NCBI GenBank assembly: GCA_022496805.1 | Contig: CM040085.1 | Span: 48,885,811-48,949,810 of the forward strand | Origin: Pohlia nutans | Taxonomy: Eukaryota > Streptophyta > Bryopsida > Bryales > Mniaceae | DNA: 64,000 nucleotides | Direction: 5' to 3' | Shown here: positions 1 to 11,275 of the stretch, piece by piece | How positions within the stretch are numbered: position 1 is the stretch's first letter | How the letters are laid out: the number at the start of each line of letters is the position of its first letter | Made by a program: the position numbers and the translations under genes | The notes under the pieces: generated by a model | What the model saw: the letters and a program-made list of their open reading frames with translations, nothing else | Databases searched by the model: none | Told to the model about the DNA's origin: nothing

Positions 1-949
1 AAAGACTCATGGCCTAGACCACACAAACGACCCAATAAAGGCCCTGTCAGATGTATTGCAACATATATTACCAAACATGACCGCGAAAACAATTTAGAAA
101 TAATGGCAAAACAATTCTCCAACATTAGCAAATGGACAATGAACCCAAATATAGATAACGAACTCTCCAATGATTTTTGGACCAACCCAGCTATAACAGA
201 CTCCCAAAAAACAAGCCTCTTAAAATTCTGCACTGGCCAATACATGGGTAACGCTCGAAAACAGCTTTTCTTTGGTATTGAAAGATTCCCATCCATCACA
301 TGTCCCATCTGCAACTCGTTTGAAGCAGATACATGGCTACATTTACTCCTCAAATGCAACCACCACCATATACATGCCCTTCGAGTAAAACGCCATAATA
401 AAGCAGTCTGGGAACTAAGAAAGCTAATCCTCTCAACACAAAAATCTAGATGCTATACTCTTATGAATGCAGGCACATTCAACAATAACCCACAAGAAAA
501 CACAGTACCCACATGGCTCCTACCATGTACATGTGTGCAACGAAGATGTCACTGCAATGCCAGATTCAAACCAGATATACTATGTGTTAAAAGACACCCA
601 CATCACAACGACCCCCCATCAACTCCAGAAGACCACCTAACAATACAATTCATCGAATTCACAATCATACACAAACGACAGATTCCTACAAGAAGCAATA
701 AACAATAAAATACAAAAATACCAAGCATTAACCAATAGTACCATTCAGCACAAGTTGGAAAATTGACCCTTTCTTAGTCATCACAATGGGAGCCAGAAGA
801 ACCATACACATCCCCTCCATGAAAAACCTTGAAAACACATTCAAACTACCAAAAACTCCTATTAAACAAACATTCAAAGCAATAAACATCATCGCTATCC
901 AACACGCCGGATCAATCCTCCTACACAAACGGCGTATAGAAAACAACTA
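1..949 (+). pseudogene. C-terminal end of a LINE (non-LTR retrotransposon) polyprotein, 5' end outside window
   Basis: The frame is open from base 1, so the protein begins upstream of the window. A CPIC...H...C zinc-knuckle (about 301-360) is followed by the RHNKAVWEL motif that sits after the reverse transcriptase in many LINEs. Then come KPDIL and IQFIEFT, which resemble the restriction-enzyme-like or C-terminal domain of such elements. The frame shifts near 665, after which TNDRFLQEAI continues in another frame. It shifts again near 765, and a third frame (MGARRTIHIP...SILLHKRRIENN) ends with TAA at about 947-949. This copy is therefore decayed. No reverse transcriptase domain is inside the window. 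The 3' end of the element lies near the purine-rich tract at 980-1007. LINE identity is well supported; the clade is not. Confidence 0.75.
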
Positions 950-1005
950 ACTAATACCAACTGAATAAAGACAAAAACAGAAAAAAGGGGGGAAGGGAAG
1001 GGGGG

Positions 1006-1240
1006 GAGTGGTGACAACCACTACTTATTAACACCACATAAACACTTGTCTTAGGTAGGTGGACAAGGCCGGTTGGCTGGTACATCTTTCCTGCCTAATG
1101 ATAACTCACTAGCAGCACCAAATCATGATTATCACACTACCGCTTCTCGTACCGCTCAGACGGACCCAACTGGAATCGAACCCTGACCATGTAATTGTAA
1201 TAACAAGGCCTCACCAACCATGGACCACATGACTTGGCGA
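1006..1240 (-). mobile_element. tRNA-derived SINE, copy 1
   Basis: On the minus strand a tRNA-like head carries an A-box-like TGTGGTCCATGG (1229-1218) and a canonical B box GGTTCGATTCC (1182-1172). A body follows that aligns clearly with 7456-7690: CATGATTTGGTGCTGCTAG, AACCAACCGGCC and GACAAGTG occur in the same order. Both copies end in a small hairpin of the form AGTGGT...ACCACT (here 1007-1022). Two diverged copies with one layout and internal RNA polymerase III boxes make this a SINE family rather than a functional tRNA gene. Confidence 0.75.
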
Positions 1241-1719
1241 TCTCAACCCCACTTAAAATTAACATATACCCAACCCTTCGCAGGGTTACCTACTTTTATA
1301 ATGGTTACTGAAGTGTCTATCCTTGAGAGAGGAGAGTATTTTTGCACCAATGGTCTTTTGTCTGGTGGGCACCAGGCCATTGTCATCATGAACAGACACT
1401 ATATTCACGCCGGCCTCAACAAAAGACCGGAGTTTCTATCTATCTATCTTCGTCAATATTTCACCTCTGAATATGTTTATTGTATGTATACGTAATATGA
1501 AAATGTTCAAATTAATACCCTTTATGTGCACTCACGTATACTTGTACGTGTTTAGTACAGTGCAACTCCCAGGGAAAATTACAAAAATTAGAGAGTTTTA
1601 GAGGCACCATGGCAACACTATATACATAGTGTTAAGAATAGAATCTCTAGCACACTTAAAATGAGTTAGACATAAACACAGTATGTGAGACGCATAAAAG
1701 TGGTACCCATATCAGGCCA
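1241..1719. other. No gene seen; holds a short dispersed repeat
   Basis: An open frame at 1220-1495 overlaps the SINE and has no recognisable domain, so it is not called as a gene. At about 1610-1725 a segment containing TTAGACATAA and AGTGGTACCCATATCA recurs at about 51560-51700, so this is a dispersed repeat. Confidence 0.5.
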
Positions 1720-2399
1720 TTCCTTAGCTAGATGATGCAAACATAGACTCTTCTACATCGCTACAACCACTAATCAATGCCTCACCATCGAACTCAACTA
1801 CCTCCTGATCCACAAACTCTAAAACACGAGCAAAAAAATATATGGGGCAAAGAGGAGGGTGAGAGATAAATTGCTCTACAAATTGTCCAGCAATTCCTTC
1901 TGCATTAGACGGAAAAATGAAGAGTTTAGAGGCACTAGAAAAGAACTCTGGATTAGAAAAGAAAGGACGGTAAACTCAAGCGTTTAGTCTTCTGTATCAA
2001 AAAGCAAAAAAGACCAAACTATTAGAAATAATAAAACATAGAGCACAAGCAAAGAAGCAAACCAACAATGCAAAAAATGAATAAAAACAAACTTATTGAA
2101 TTGGGATTTCTTCATTATCGGCTCAATAACAATGTCTCCACCGTCAATATCGTCAATGACTGTGACAACTTTGGGCAGGCAAGATGGACGCGCAACCGGG
2201 GCTCAGATGAGAGGTGCAATATATGCCTCGAAGATAGCTTTGTCTTCCTCTAGCGCCGCAATGTGGCGGTTCACATTGCAACAAGCGCGGATGGAGGCCC
2301 CTTCAACAACAGTCGCTTTATGAGAGAAAGTAGACCAATCTAAACAAAGTAGGTAGACAAAACAATCAACGATCATAAACAATATGAAATTGAATACTA

Positions 2400-4250
2400 T
2401 GTAAATGTTAAAAGTTAGTAAAATTTGAACTTTTTGACTTTGAATTGTAAATAGGACTTAGTTGTTTTATAGTTATGGAATTAGATTGAAGTGTGAACTT
2501 CTTTTGAGGGATAGATGTGGAAGTTGCTTAAAGTGGTTAAGAAGTTAGAACGGTTATTTTTAGTTTGGATTTCAAGGGTTGCTTGTTGCGGGATGGGGGG
2601 GTATTTTTAGTGTGTGGAACTTCTTTTCTTTTTCTCAGGTTCTTCTTCTCTTCTCTTCAGGTTTTGTTTTCTCTCTTAGGTCTTTTGTTTTTAGAGCGGA
2701 AACAAATGTGATATCTGGCTCTTAGGTTTGTCTTTATAGTTTCACTTCCTTTTCAAGTTGATAAGTTTTTTTCTTGGCTTCGAAAAGCATTAATATCATT
2801 TTCTTGTTTGAAACTATGTAATGAAGATTGTGTAATCAAAAGTTTAAAGCTGGAATTCCTTAAGTTCAATCCAGTGCAGTGCTTATTGCAAGTCCTAGTG
2901 AGTGGGTAATTTAATTGCTTGGTGTAGTTTCTTGTGATAGGAATTTCTTTGAATTTTATAGCTTTTAAGCAGTTTGCATGTATGCAATGAATGTGATTGC
3001 ATGTACTGTTTGTTTGTAAAGCTTAAAGCAAATAATGATCTTGCATGACTGTGCTAAAGCCATTTAAGGTGTGATGTGCTTTAAGCTATTCACTGTGTAT
3101 AGTCTAAATCCCAGAGATTGGATATTTAAGTTATAGATCCCTGTGAAAGGGATAAGTTTTTAATTTCATAAGTTCTAAACTTTAGTGTGTAATGTGGAAG
3201 TTTGATTAGATCTCTTTCTGTAGTTTGAAAAGCTTCATGCAAATTGTATAAGAGTGTTTTCTTGCAGTCATGGTGAGGTTCACTTGAGTAATAGAAAGTT
3301 CAAGTGGAATTGGTTATACCTATCATATACTAACTGAAGATATGTGAATCCCAATACAATATTTCAAGAGCAGAAATAATTGTAGAGTCTAATTCAGATT
3401 CAATGCATGATATGGTTGTGTTGGAATACAACAGTAGTAATATTTGAGTAAGCTTGAAGCTATGTTTGATGTCATGTATACTTAAAGCAAATTCAGGAGA
3501 TAGACTTTACTGACCTTAGCAAGGACAGTAATCTCCTTGGTGTATAGGTACATATGTTAATTAAAGAGATAATAGAAAACTGTAAAAGCTTTTAAGCTAA
3601 CATAGATTACTATGATTGCTATAAGCAAGCTGTGATACAGCAATTTAGTGAAAGATTGTTAGACCTATGATTTGAGATTAATAGATGATGAGAGGAAGAT
3701 TGATAAATTCATTATACTGAGTATTGTAGAATATTGAAGAATAGAATATACAAACAAGAGAAGTAAATTTAGATTGCTTAAAGCTATAATTTTAATAATA
3801 CTGCGCTATCATTGCTATAAGCAAAATTACAAAGTACTAACGGTGGTTGGAAAGATGTAAAAGTGTTGCCTAAGCAAAACTTGTAAGACTATGCCGTGAG
3901 CACCTTGCAACAGGTTTTGATCATCATTATGCTAAAAGCTAAATGTTTGCATTCCCTCAGGCTAAACTTTTGCCTTGTTTGTTAACCCACATACTAGTCT
4001 AAGACAGTGACTGCATGAATTGTATTGATGCATCTATAAGTATTGGACAGAAATTAGAAATAGGATAATAAGTGTCCCTCACCTATATATAACCAATGGG
4101 TTAATTTACATTTATTTCTCATAAAAACCAAACTATAATAAAAATCTACTTCAAAAGTGACCTTAATCACATAACGATAGACTATTTGACCTTCCCCAAA
4201 ACTAAGAACCTCCACTATACAATTTCCTTAGTAATTTGTTTACCAACTTT
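2400..4250. mobile_element. About 1.85-kb AT-rich insertion of unknown type in an intron of copy A
   Basis: The corresponding intron of the better copy (11887-12050) is only about 160 bp, while here the flanking exon blocks are about 1.9 kb apart. The extra sequence has no long open frame. It is dense in GCTTAAAGC, GCTATAAGC and AAGCTTTTAAGC motifs, with about fifteen between 2530 and 3950. A TATA-like CTATATATAA lies at about 4083. Exact ends and target duplication could not be fixed. A solo LTR or a non-autonomous element are both possible. Confidence 0.5.
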
Positions 4251-4387
4251 TTGATTCAACATACTTATTGGTCACAGTAGTGCAATCCAACACTGAGCAA
4301 AGAAAGATGCTTCAATCAACATCTGCATAAACAATGTCAATTTTTCTCGAGGTCCTCGCCATGGTTTCTTTTTGTTTGTCAACTGAT

Positions 4388-5160
4388 GGGCGTTTTCATG
4401 GTAGGGCGTTCAAAATGTGTAGTGTGACATCGCATAACAAGCAATATGTGGCGGTAATCATTTTCTATTGGTCATTGAAATTATTTTTTTGACAGAAAGT
4501 TAACCACAATGAAAAGGTATTCTAAGATTGTACATATACATATACACATATATATATATATATATATATAATCTAAAAATAATATAAAATAGTATTTGGA
4601 CCAAAATGTAATGCATTGCTTTTGGTGACGCTGTAGTATAAAAGCTTTATTGCCTTAATTGATACGTCTTATTGAAGATATAGTGATGGCAATAGTTTTC
4701 TTCAATTCCTTTGACATAAAGGTATTGTATTCAAAAAAGATTCTAAAAGATTTTATGAGCAAGGTGAATATTAAAGGTTTATGACGACAATTTTTGTTCC
4801 TTTACATTGAACGCCCCTTAAAATGGCAAATTCTCAAAAACAAATCTTGCAAGCTTGGTTGGTTAATTAAAACAGAGCCTGTGATGTGGTTGGAATATAC
4901 ATTCGACGTAATTTGCAAGCGGATTAAATGACATCAGCAAGAATATTCCAAAGATTTTGAGAGTATTTCAAAAGATTACAAAATAATATAAAATATTTTG
5001 AAAGATTCCAAAAGATTCCAAAAGATTCCAAATATTTTACTATATTAGAATGTTTTTGGTATTTTCCCTATTTATTACATTAGATCATTAATACAAATGC
5101 TTTAGAACACTAAAAACTTGTTTTTGTTGAGAACTGTGACATCCTAGCGTGAAAACACCC
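4388..5160. mobile_element. 773-bp non-autonomous TIR element (MITE-like) in an exon of copy A
   Basis: The left end GGGCGTTTTCATGGTAGG and the reverse complement of the right end, GGGTGTTTTCACGCTAGG, match at 15 of 18 positions. The flanks are TGAT (4384-4387) and TAGT (5161-5164), possibly a decayed 4-bp duplication. Comparison with 12051-12330 of the intact copy shows that exactly this segment is extra, so the boundaries come from an empty-site paralogue. Inside are an (AT)n run (about 4548-4571) and three to four AAAGATTCCA repeats (4990-5030). No coding capacity is visible. Confidence 0.7.
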
Positions 5161-7284
5161 TAGTCATCTGTAATTTTAGAAGATGTCATTGCATGCAACA
5201 TCCACTCTATATCGGTCAAGTGCAGGGATCGGTTGGAACGCAAACACGAATGGTGAACCAGATGCCACGCTCCTCACTGTCAAACATATCCCAAAGTGGT
5301 TGGTTTGCAAAAGAAACATCATTACATTAGTTTTATAAATGGTTACAAACAACTTCAGGATAAATTAAATAAAACATTAGCATTTCAAACATGATTCACC
5401 TTCAAAGAAGGATTGCTTGATGACGTCAATTGAAGCCGGTTCATCTTCCATCACTCCTTCCTCACTTCGAACTTGTAGCTCTTGCAGTATCCATAGATCT
5501 TTGACTTCATAGTAGATCAGAAGAGATAGATGATGATAGGGGCACCATCATCGTGAATATGTTGATCTGCAAAATCAAATATTGGCTGCAACCATTCACT
5601 GGTCTCATGGTTCTATTGACGAACAAATGAGGTGGGAATAGATATACCAAAGACGGGCAAACCCTTAGCATATCCGCAATCATGGGATCAATACAAGACC
5701 ACTTGTTCAATGCACTTTTGTAACTCGGTCCTTCTCATCCTTGTACTACAATATAAATAGTCAAAACATGAGAGTTGGTCCAAAAGTATAGATGTATAAC
5801 AACGTTAAAGGTGCAATGTATTAAAAATTTATAAATTGAATATCAACATATACAAAACGAGGCACTCACCTTCTTTAGAAATGATTTCAAGTCCTCGTAC
5901 AGTTGAGGCAATGGACCAGAGTTACCACCAAGAATTTGTGCCAGAGAGGTGTTGACGATGAATTCATCGACGGTGCAGTCCTCAACTCCTCCTATGTCAA
6001 CCGCAATTGGGCCTTGAGATAGCAATTCGTACGGAGAATCGCATTTTTTACCTCTGCTAGAAGGGAACTGCAGTTGCGAGCCGGCATCCACTATAGAAGA
6101 GGCAGCCACTAAACCCTTCGCATTCTTTTTAGGCTCTGGTGATTTCTTCTTGCCCTTACCCTTCTTAGCCGCCTTTTCAGTTGCCATGTCAATCCTTTCT
6201 TTCTTTATTAAGGCAGCCTTCTCTACAGTGTCTTTCACCTTCTATGCCTTTTTTCAATAAGATTCTTCTCGTTTCTGCACAGCCTTTTCTTTGGCTTTGT
6301 TGTCGTCCACAGCCGCAAGCTCAACAATGTCCTCAGCTGTGATTGTTGCAGCATCTCTTTTCCGCTTGAAATCCACCCTTTGAATCGGAGAGAATTTCAT
6401 GTTGTAATCGAGGTATCACGCACCGGAGTTTAAGTGTACAGTAGTCCATGTCCAAAGTTTGGTCGGTGATAACATACAAGATTCTGATGATCAATCTAGC
6501 CAAGTATTGAGGAAGACATGAAGATCTTCATTCGCAATCGCCATTTTTGAAAGAAGCTCAAACTTGAAGTATCTACAAAATTTCAAAATAAGCTGAATAT
6601 ATAATTTCAGTGTCAATAGAACAAAGATCAATTGAATTGATAAATTCGATTCTATATGACAAATATATATTCAATTTACGAGCATGGCTTCAATTAGGAC
6701 TCAATTGACAAACTTGTATTGAACTTGGATTCAATTGACAAAAATAGATTCAATTGATGAACTTGTATTCACTTTAAATTCAATATAAACTTGGAATCAA
6801 TTGACTAACTTGTATTCAAGTTGGATTTAATTAATAAACTTGTATTCAACTTATAAATATAATGTCAACTACGGAATCATGGATTCAATTGACAGACTTT
6901 GATGCAATTGAATTATTTCAAAGAGTTTAGTACATTAACTTGAATATAACAAGCTTCAGTGTAAGGTTTGAGCCCTTGAATGAAAAAAATTCATCAGACT
7001 TTTTTAAATGGTCATGTCCTTTAAAGCACGTGAGGAATGCATGGTCCCAAAGACAGATTTGCCATTCCTCTCAATGCGCTCAATGAAAAAGGCTCAAAAG
7101 GAGAATCCATAGTGATGGGAGTATTGTATGCATGAACAATATCTTTGTAGGATTCAACACAATATTCATTAAAATGAGAGAATAGGGACCTCTCAAAATC
7201 ATATCTCTCATTTTCAAGGGGGAGGATTGAATCTAAATGGGTTGTCAATTTAGGTGGATAGTTAGTACATTTATCATATGGAAG

Positions 7285-7395
7285 TAGGAATCTCCATTAA
7301 AATGAGAGTTATGGAAAGAATGATCGCTCCCAGTTGGAAGGAGGAGTTTCCATTAAAATGAGAGTCATGAAAAGAACGGTCGTTTCCAAACTAAT
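7285..7395. repeat. Two imperfect ~60-bp tandem copies
   Basis: Two consecutive copies of a unit containing TCCATTAAAATGAGAGT and GAAAAGAA(C/T)G are present. A third partial relative (TTCATTAAAATGAGAG) lies just upstream near 7163. The repeat lies beyond the truncated end of copy A and codes for nothing recognisable. Confidence 0.5.
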
Positions 7396-7455
7396 ATAGT
7401 ACCATCTGAAATAAAAATAATGCTTATGTATAAGGGACTTGTTTCTCATCTCCTG

Positions 7456-7690
7456 GACACCAAGTCATGAGCTCAATGGTTGGTTGTGAATGGGTGTTTA
7501 TCTCATATAGGTGGTCCGGGTTCGATTCCCGTTGAATTCGTTTGAGCAGATATGAGATATGCATGACTTGGTGCTGCTAAGTGAGCCTCGGCAAGTAGGA
7601 AATCTGTAACAACCAACCAGCCCCGTACCCTAAACTGTGACAAGTGCTTAACGCGCTAACAAAAAAACAGTGGTCTTAACCACTAAACCT
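7456..7690 (+). mobile_element. tRNA-derived SINE, copy 2
   Basis: The A box TGAGCTCAATGG (7468-7479) and B box GGTTCGATTCC (7519-7529) are spaced as in a tRNA-like promoter. The body has CATGACTTGGTGCTGCTAAG, AACCAACCAGCC and GACAAGTG in the order found in the minus-strand copy at 1006-1240. It ends in the same small hairpin (AGTGGTCTTAACCACT, about 7669-7684). The AT-rich 7691-8016 that follows shows no gene. Confidence 0.75.
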
Positions 7691-8016
7691 TTTATATGTA
7701 CTTGTTTTTAAAATCAAATACATACAGTTAATCCTTGAAAGAAAACGGATCAAATATACAAAGAAGTAAACGTACAATGTAACAGTAAATATATTAATAA
7801 AGTATAGATCATGCTCTTGCAACCACTATATTTGTTCCAAAATCAAAACACTTAGTCTTTGAAATGAAAATCTTCACTTCAAAATAAAACACGCAAATAT
7901 AAAATAAGAAATAGGTCAAAAGAAATCTACAATGACTAATGAACTACTCATAGAACAGACTGTATATCGCTTACATCAAAGCGCAAAGTATCACGATAAT
8001 AGTCAAATAAAAACTA

Positions 8017-10138
8017 TCACATAGAGCTAGCAAAAAAGCCATATTCTCCATCGCCTCCAATCAACAACGGCTTAATAGAATTATACAAAGCCAAACTTTG
8101 GTTAATGACTTCGATCTGAGCTGATGGAATTTTGATCATGCACTCGACAGTACCTCGTTTGATCCTAGACTTCCATGCTGTCATCAAAGCATTTGTTTCT
8201 TCCCAAAGTGGAGGTTCCGTGTCATCAACCTTCCAACGCAAACCTCTCGTGGTGTCCCATCCAGTGTAGTAGTCCTGGACATTTTGATCCCTTGATGTTG
8301 GACGAAAGTACTGAATGAGGACACAATTTGGTCTTTCAGGGTTACAGTTAGGATCAGACAACGCCCTCGCAATCCAAACTGGCCGAGTGTCACCATCTGC
8401 TGGTCGGATTGCAACAAAGTAGCCTTCGTAAAGGTCACGGCCCACCCTGAATGATGGCAATGGACGACCCCGCATCTGCCCAACGTAAACGTCATCCTCT
8501 GCAAACTCTTCCCGCATGTCACCATCCTCTGCGTATTGATCCTCCACTATCGCTTCAAGCCGAGTTGTGGGCCAGAAGCCGTCTTTCAAAACATTGGACG
8601 GTTGCGAAGGCTCTTGAAGCGCTACCTTCACAGCTCGCCAATAATGTATCAAGTGCTCATAGCGTCTTCTAAATTCCCCGGTGAGGTCCTCAGTGCACAA
8701 ATTCTCCCAGTATTTGATAAATCCAGATATACCTTTCGAGATGTCTTCCACGTTCCTCATCGGACGCTGCGCAACTGGAATTGGCACTCCACGGGGCCAC
8801 AAACTCCTACCTTCCGAATCCTCCTTCCACAATTTGATCCCTCCACCTTCTTTGGGCAACCAGTCTACGTCCATGCAGAAAATCTTGTACTTCAACACCG
8901 GACAACCAGTAGAGTCAAGGTAGAACTTAAACTGCTGTGCCTTGGTGTGTCCTACGAGCGCTTCATCTCCCTCCATAATACTGCCTTCGATGAACCCTTT
9001 GAAATCGGGCACTTCTTCGACAAGGTGTGGGATAGTGGGGATAGATTCCACGTCCATGAAGGACTTCATGAGCAAAGGAATCGTAGGAAAGTTTTCCTTC
9101 CGCAACAACATGCTCCACCTTCCGAACAACGCATCGATGTCGTCGTGGGTGTGACCCACTAGCATAAAATTAACATGTACTTCACAAAATATTTTTTTTG
9201 CAACGAGAAGAGACCAAAAATAGAAAACATATCTATTCTTGTTGTCCCCGGTAGCATTGTCCATTTGCACATGGAGAACGGGCGGCAAAGGAGTCGCTAG
9301 AGGAGAGGTTCCAGCGGTCGGACGCAACGATGGTTCACAAGTCTCTCCTCCTTTAAGAACTGCATCAAACAAAGGAGATGACCTTGATCCCACAAACAAT
9401 TCCCAAGATGCAAACTTAGGAGGCAACTCTAAATCCCGCAACAACCTGGCCATTGAGCCGATAGTGTAATTGGAATCATGCGAGAATAGATCCAGGCCGT
9501 AATGCGCATAGCGCAAATCGGCGTGGCCATGTGCAAGCATACCAGTAACGGAAACGGGCAACTTCACAAGGCCATCAATCTCTTTGCTCTTGTGGGAGAA
9601 AACTGGAGAAGCCGTTTTTGCGTGGTCCATCTTGTCATGCATGATCGTGAGACACTCATGGGGGAAGTTGAAGGATCGGGTGCGGTTGGCGTAATACAAC
9701 TCCCGGTGCGCACGCGCAAGAGCCAGATGCTTGTCTAGTTTCTTAGCCCAGTGCAACGCTTGCTGGGATCCAGCTATTGATCCCCTCCTAAGAGAATGAT
9801 ATTTGTCGCACGTTGCGCATCGAGCGAAATTGTCACCAGGTTTCTTTGCGTCGAACTCACTAAAGGTGGATGTCCTAATCTTGCTCAAGTTGGAAGGCGA
9901 GACTTCCTTCAATCCAAACGCTGCATTCACCGCGTTGAGTTCGGGAATGGTGTCTTTCCACTGAAAGGTTGCCGGCAGAATCATGGAAACGACCTTGTCC
10001 CCGGATTTGAGCGTCCTCGTACGGTGGGGCATGTGGTCCGCGGATTTCTCTAGAATACATCGCAGCGTCGCGGTGGCTTGAACGGTGTGATTACGAGGCT
10101 TCCTAATTCCCAAATTTCCATGAGGATGCACCGGGCGT
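8017..10138 (-). CDS. DUF7869-type transposase-like protein, C-terminal part (split gene)
   Basis: The open frame holds the core seen in DUF7869 proteins: HPHGNLG at the start, then LPATFQW, FARCATC, KMDHAKT (candidate first Asp), QMDNATGDNKN (second Asp) and GHTHDDIDALFGRWS (third acidic cluster). A long C-terminal region ends at TGA 8019-8017. This set fits an RNase-H-like DDE nuclease of a DNA transposon; that assignment rests on recalled family motifs. The 5' end is not a start codon: the codons upstream of 10138 are the TIR of an inserted element. The missing N-terminal part is at 48191-47398. Removing the insert joins codon 47399-47398-10138 in frame. Both parts are free of stops (794 + 2122 nt = 972 codons with stop), so the gene was intact when it was split. 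Confidence 0.85.
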
Positions 10139-10154
10139 GCTAGCATGTGAGCCT
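10139..10154 (+). repeat. Left 16-bp TIR of the 37-kb element
   Basis: GCTAGCATGTGAGCCT is identical to the reverse complement of 47380-47395. GGGAGCCTGTGAGCC follows directly as subterminal repeat. Confidence 0.85.
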
Positions 10155-10340
10155 GGGAGCCTGTGAGCCTGAGAGCCCACAAAATTTTTGAGATTTTTTA
10201 GGTTTTTTTTGGGTGGACCTATGACCGTGGGCTTTGGGATTTAGGCATTATTGAAGAACGGTTTCGGGGCAACATGAAAGAAATGAGAGATTCTTAAACA
10301 AATTGTATGTGAAGATGATTAGTGTTTGTGAGTTTAGACT

Positions 10341-10940
10341 TTATGGTTCAGACTTGAAGGGGTTTACAGTACGAGCAATGCCGTGACGAGCAATCTGACA
10401 AGGACCAAGATGAGTACTGTCGTGACGAGCACCACGACGAGCACCAAAATGCGCACTGCCATTTAGAGCACCAAGACGAGGACCAAGACCAGCTTTGCCA
10501 TGACGAGCACCGAGACGAGCACGCACGAGAGGCCATGACGAGCACCGAGATGAGCACTGCCGTGAGAGCAACAAGACGAACACCAACACTAGCTCTGCCA
10601 TCACGAGTAGTCGTGACGAGCATGAAAACCTGCACTTCTATGAGGGCACCATCACGTGCACAGAGACCAGCACTCACGGTAGGCCGTAACGGGCACCAAG
10701 ATGATCTCTGCTGGGAGAGCAACAAGACAGGCACCAAGACGAGCGGCGACGGCGTTAGCTCTGTAGTGACGAGCACTTCTATGACGAGCATGAAGGCAAG
10801 CACGAGACAAGTACCGTGACGAGCAACAAGACGATCAGATATCGCCGCCGATAGAAGACCATCGGTCCCGACTGTCAAACATAAGTGTTGGGTGGTGATC
10901 ATGACGAACACTAAGACCAGTTCCAAGACGACCGCCAAGC
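10341..10940. repeat. Degenerate GACGAGCAC satellite, left block
   Basis: Many imperfect copies of GACGAGCAC(C) with CGTGACGAGC variants are present, ending in GACCATCGGTCCCGAC (about 10856-10871). The same short motif and the same CATCGGTCCCGAG landmark recur at 15950-19560 on the other side of the ParB/methyltransferase gene. Open frames over it are low-complexity and not genes. The flanking 10176-10340 and 10941-11275 show no gene. Confidence 0.7.
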
Positions 10941-11275
10941 AGGAGAACTACTTATACAAACTAAGCCATATGGAGTCCCCACGCGACCGCTGTGACAATC
11001 CAAGGCATCCAGGAAAACGTCACAAGCATCACGAACACGAGCCATAAACCTTGAGCACTGCTGTGAAGAGCATCAAGAAATACAATGTATTAGAAATTTA
11101 AAAGATAACTTAAAGTTGAATTAGCGTGATTGAAAATCGTTAAAACCATGATTCCAAATTCAAGTAGACAACGACTGTAACGAAAGAGGTAGTGGCCCTT
11201 TTAGTCTCACTACAATCCAATAAAACCAATTGTGTCAAGTAACACATAATAAAGACAATACTCAAGAATATAGCT

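Larger units (their letters stand above)
1720..7260 (-). pseudogene. Degenerate ParB/DNA-methyltransferase-like gene, copy A (5'-truncated)
   Basis: This is a diverged copy of the gene at 11276-15854, in the same exon order on the minus strand. Matching blocks are 1720-1985 (last exon), 2068-2290 (methyltransferase motif exon), 4265-4387 plus 5161-5315 (exon ending in the motif I region), 5398-5715, 5870-6575 (coiled coil and SPYELLSQGP segment) and 6960-7248. The first four exons of the better copy, including the ParB-like motif, have no match here. Two insertions break it: about 1.8 kb in an intron (2400-4250) and a 773-bp TIR element inside an exon (4388-5160). In-frame stops include CGA to TGA in the APLIRP motif. 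The methyltransferase exon (ASIRACCNVNRHIAALEEDKAIF) is much better conserved than the introns, so the ancestral protein was under selection. Confidence 0.8.

Noticed and set aside
1172..1229. Functional tRNA gene
   Set aside because: A and B boxes are present, but no cloverleaf can be closed and a homologous SINE body follows; the same holds for 7468-7529.
8536..9162. Plus-strand frame of 208 codons inside the DUF7869 gene
   Set aside because: Antisense shadow of a strongly conserved coding frame; no domain.
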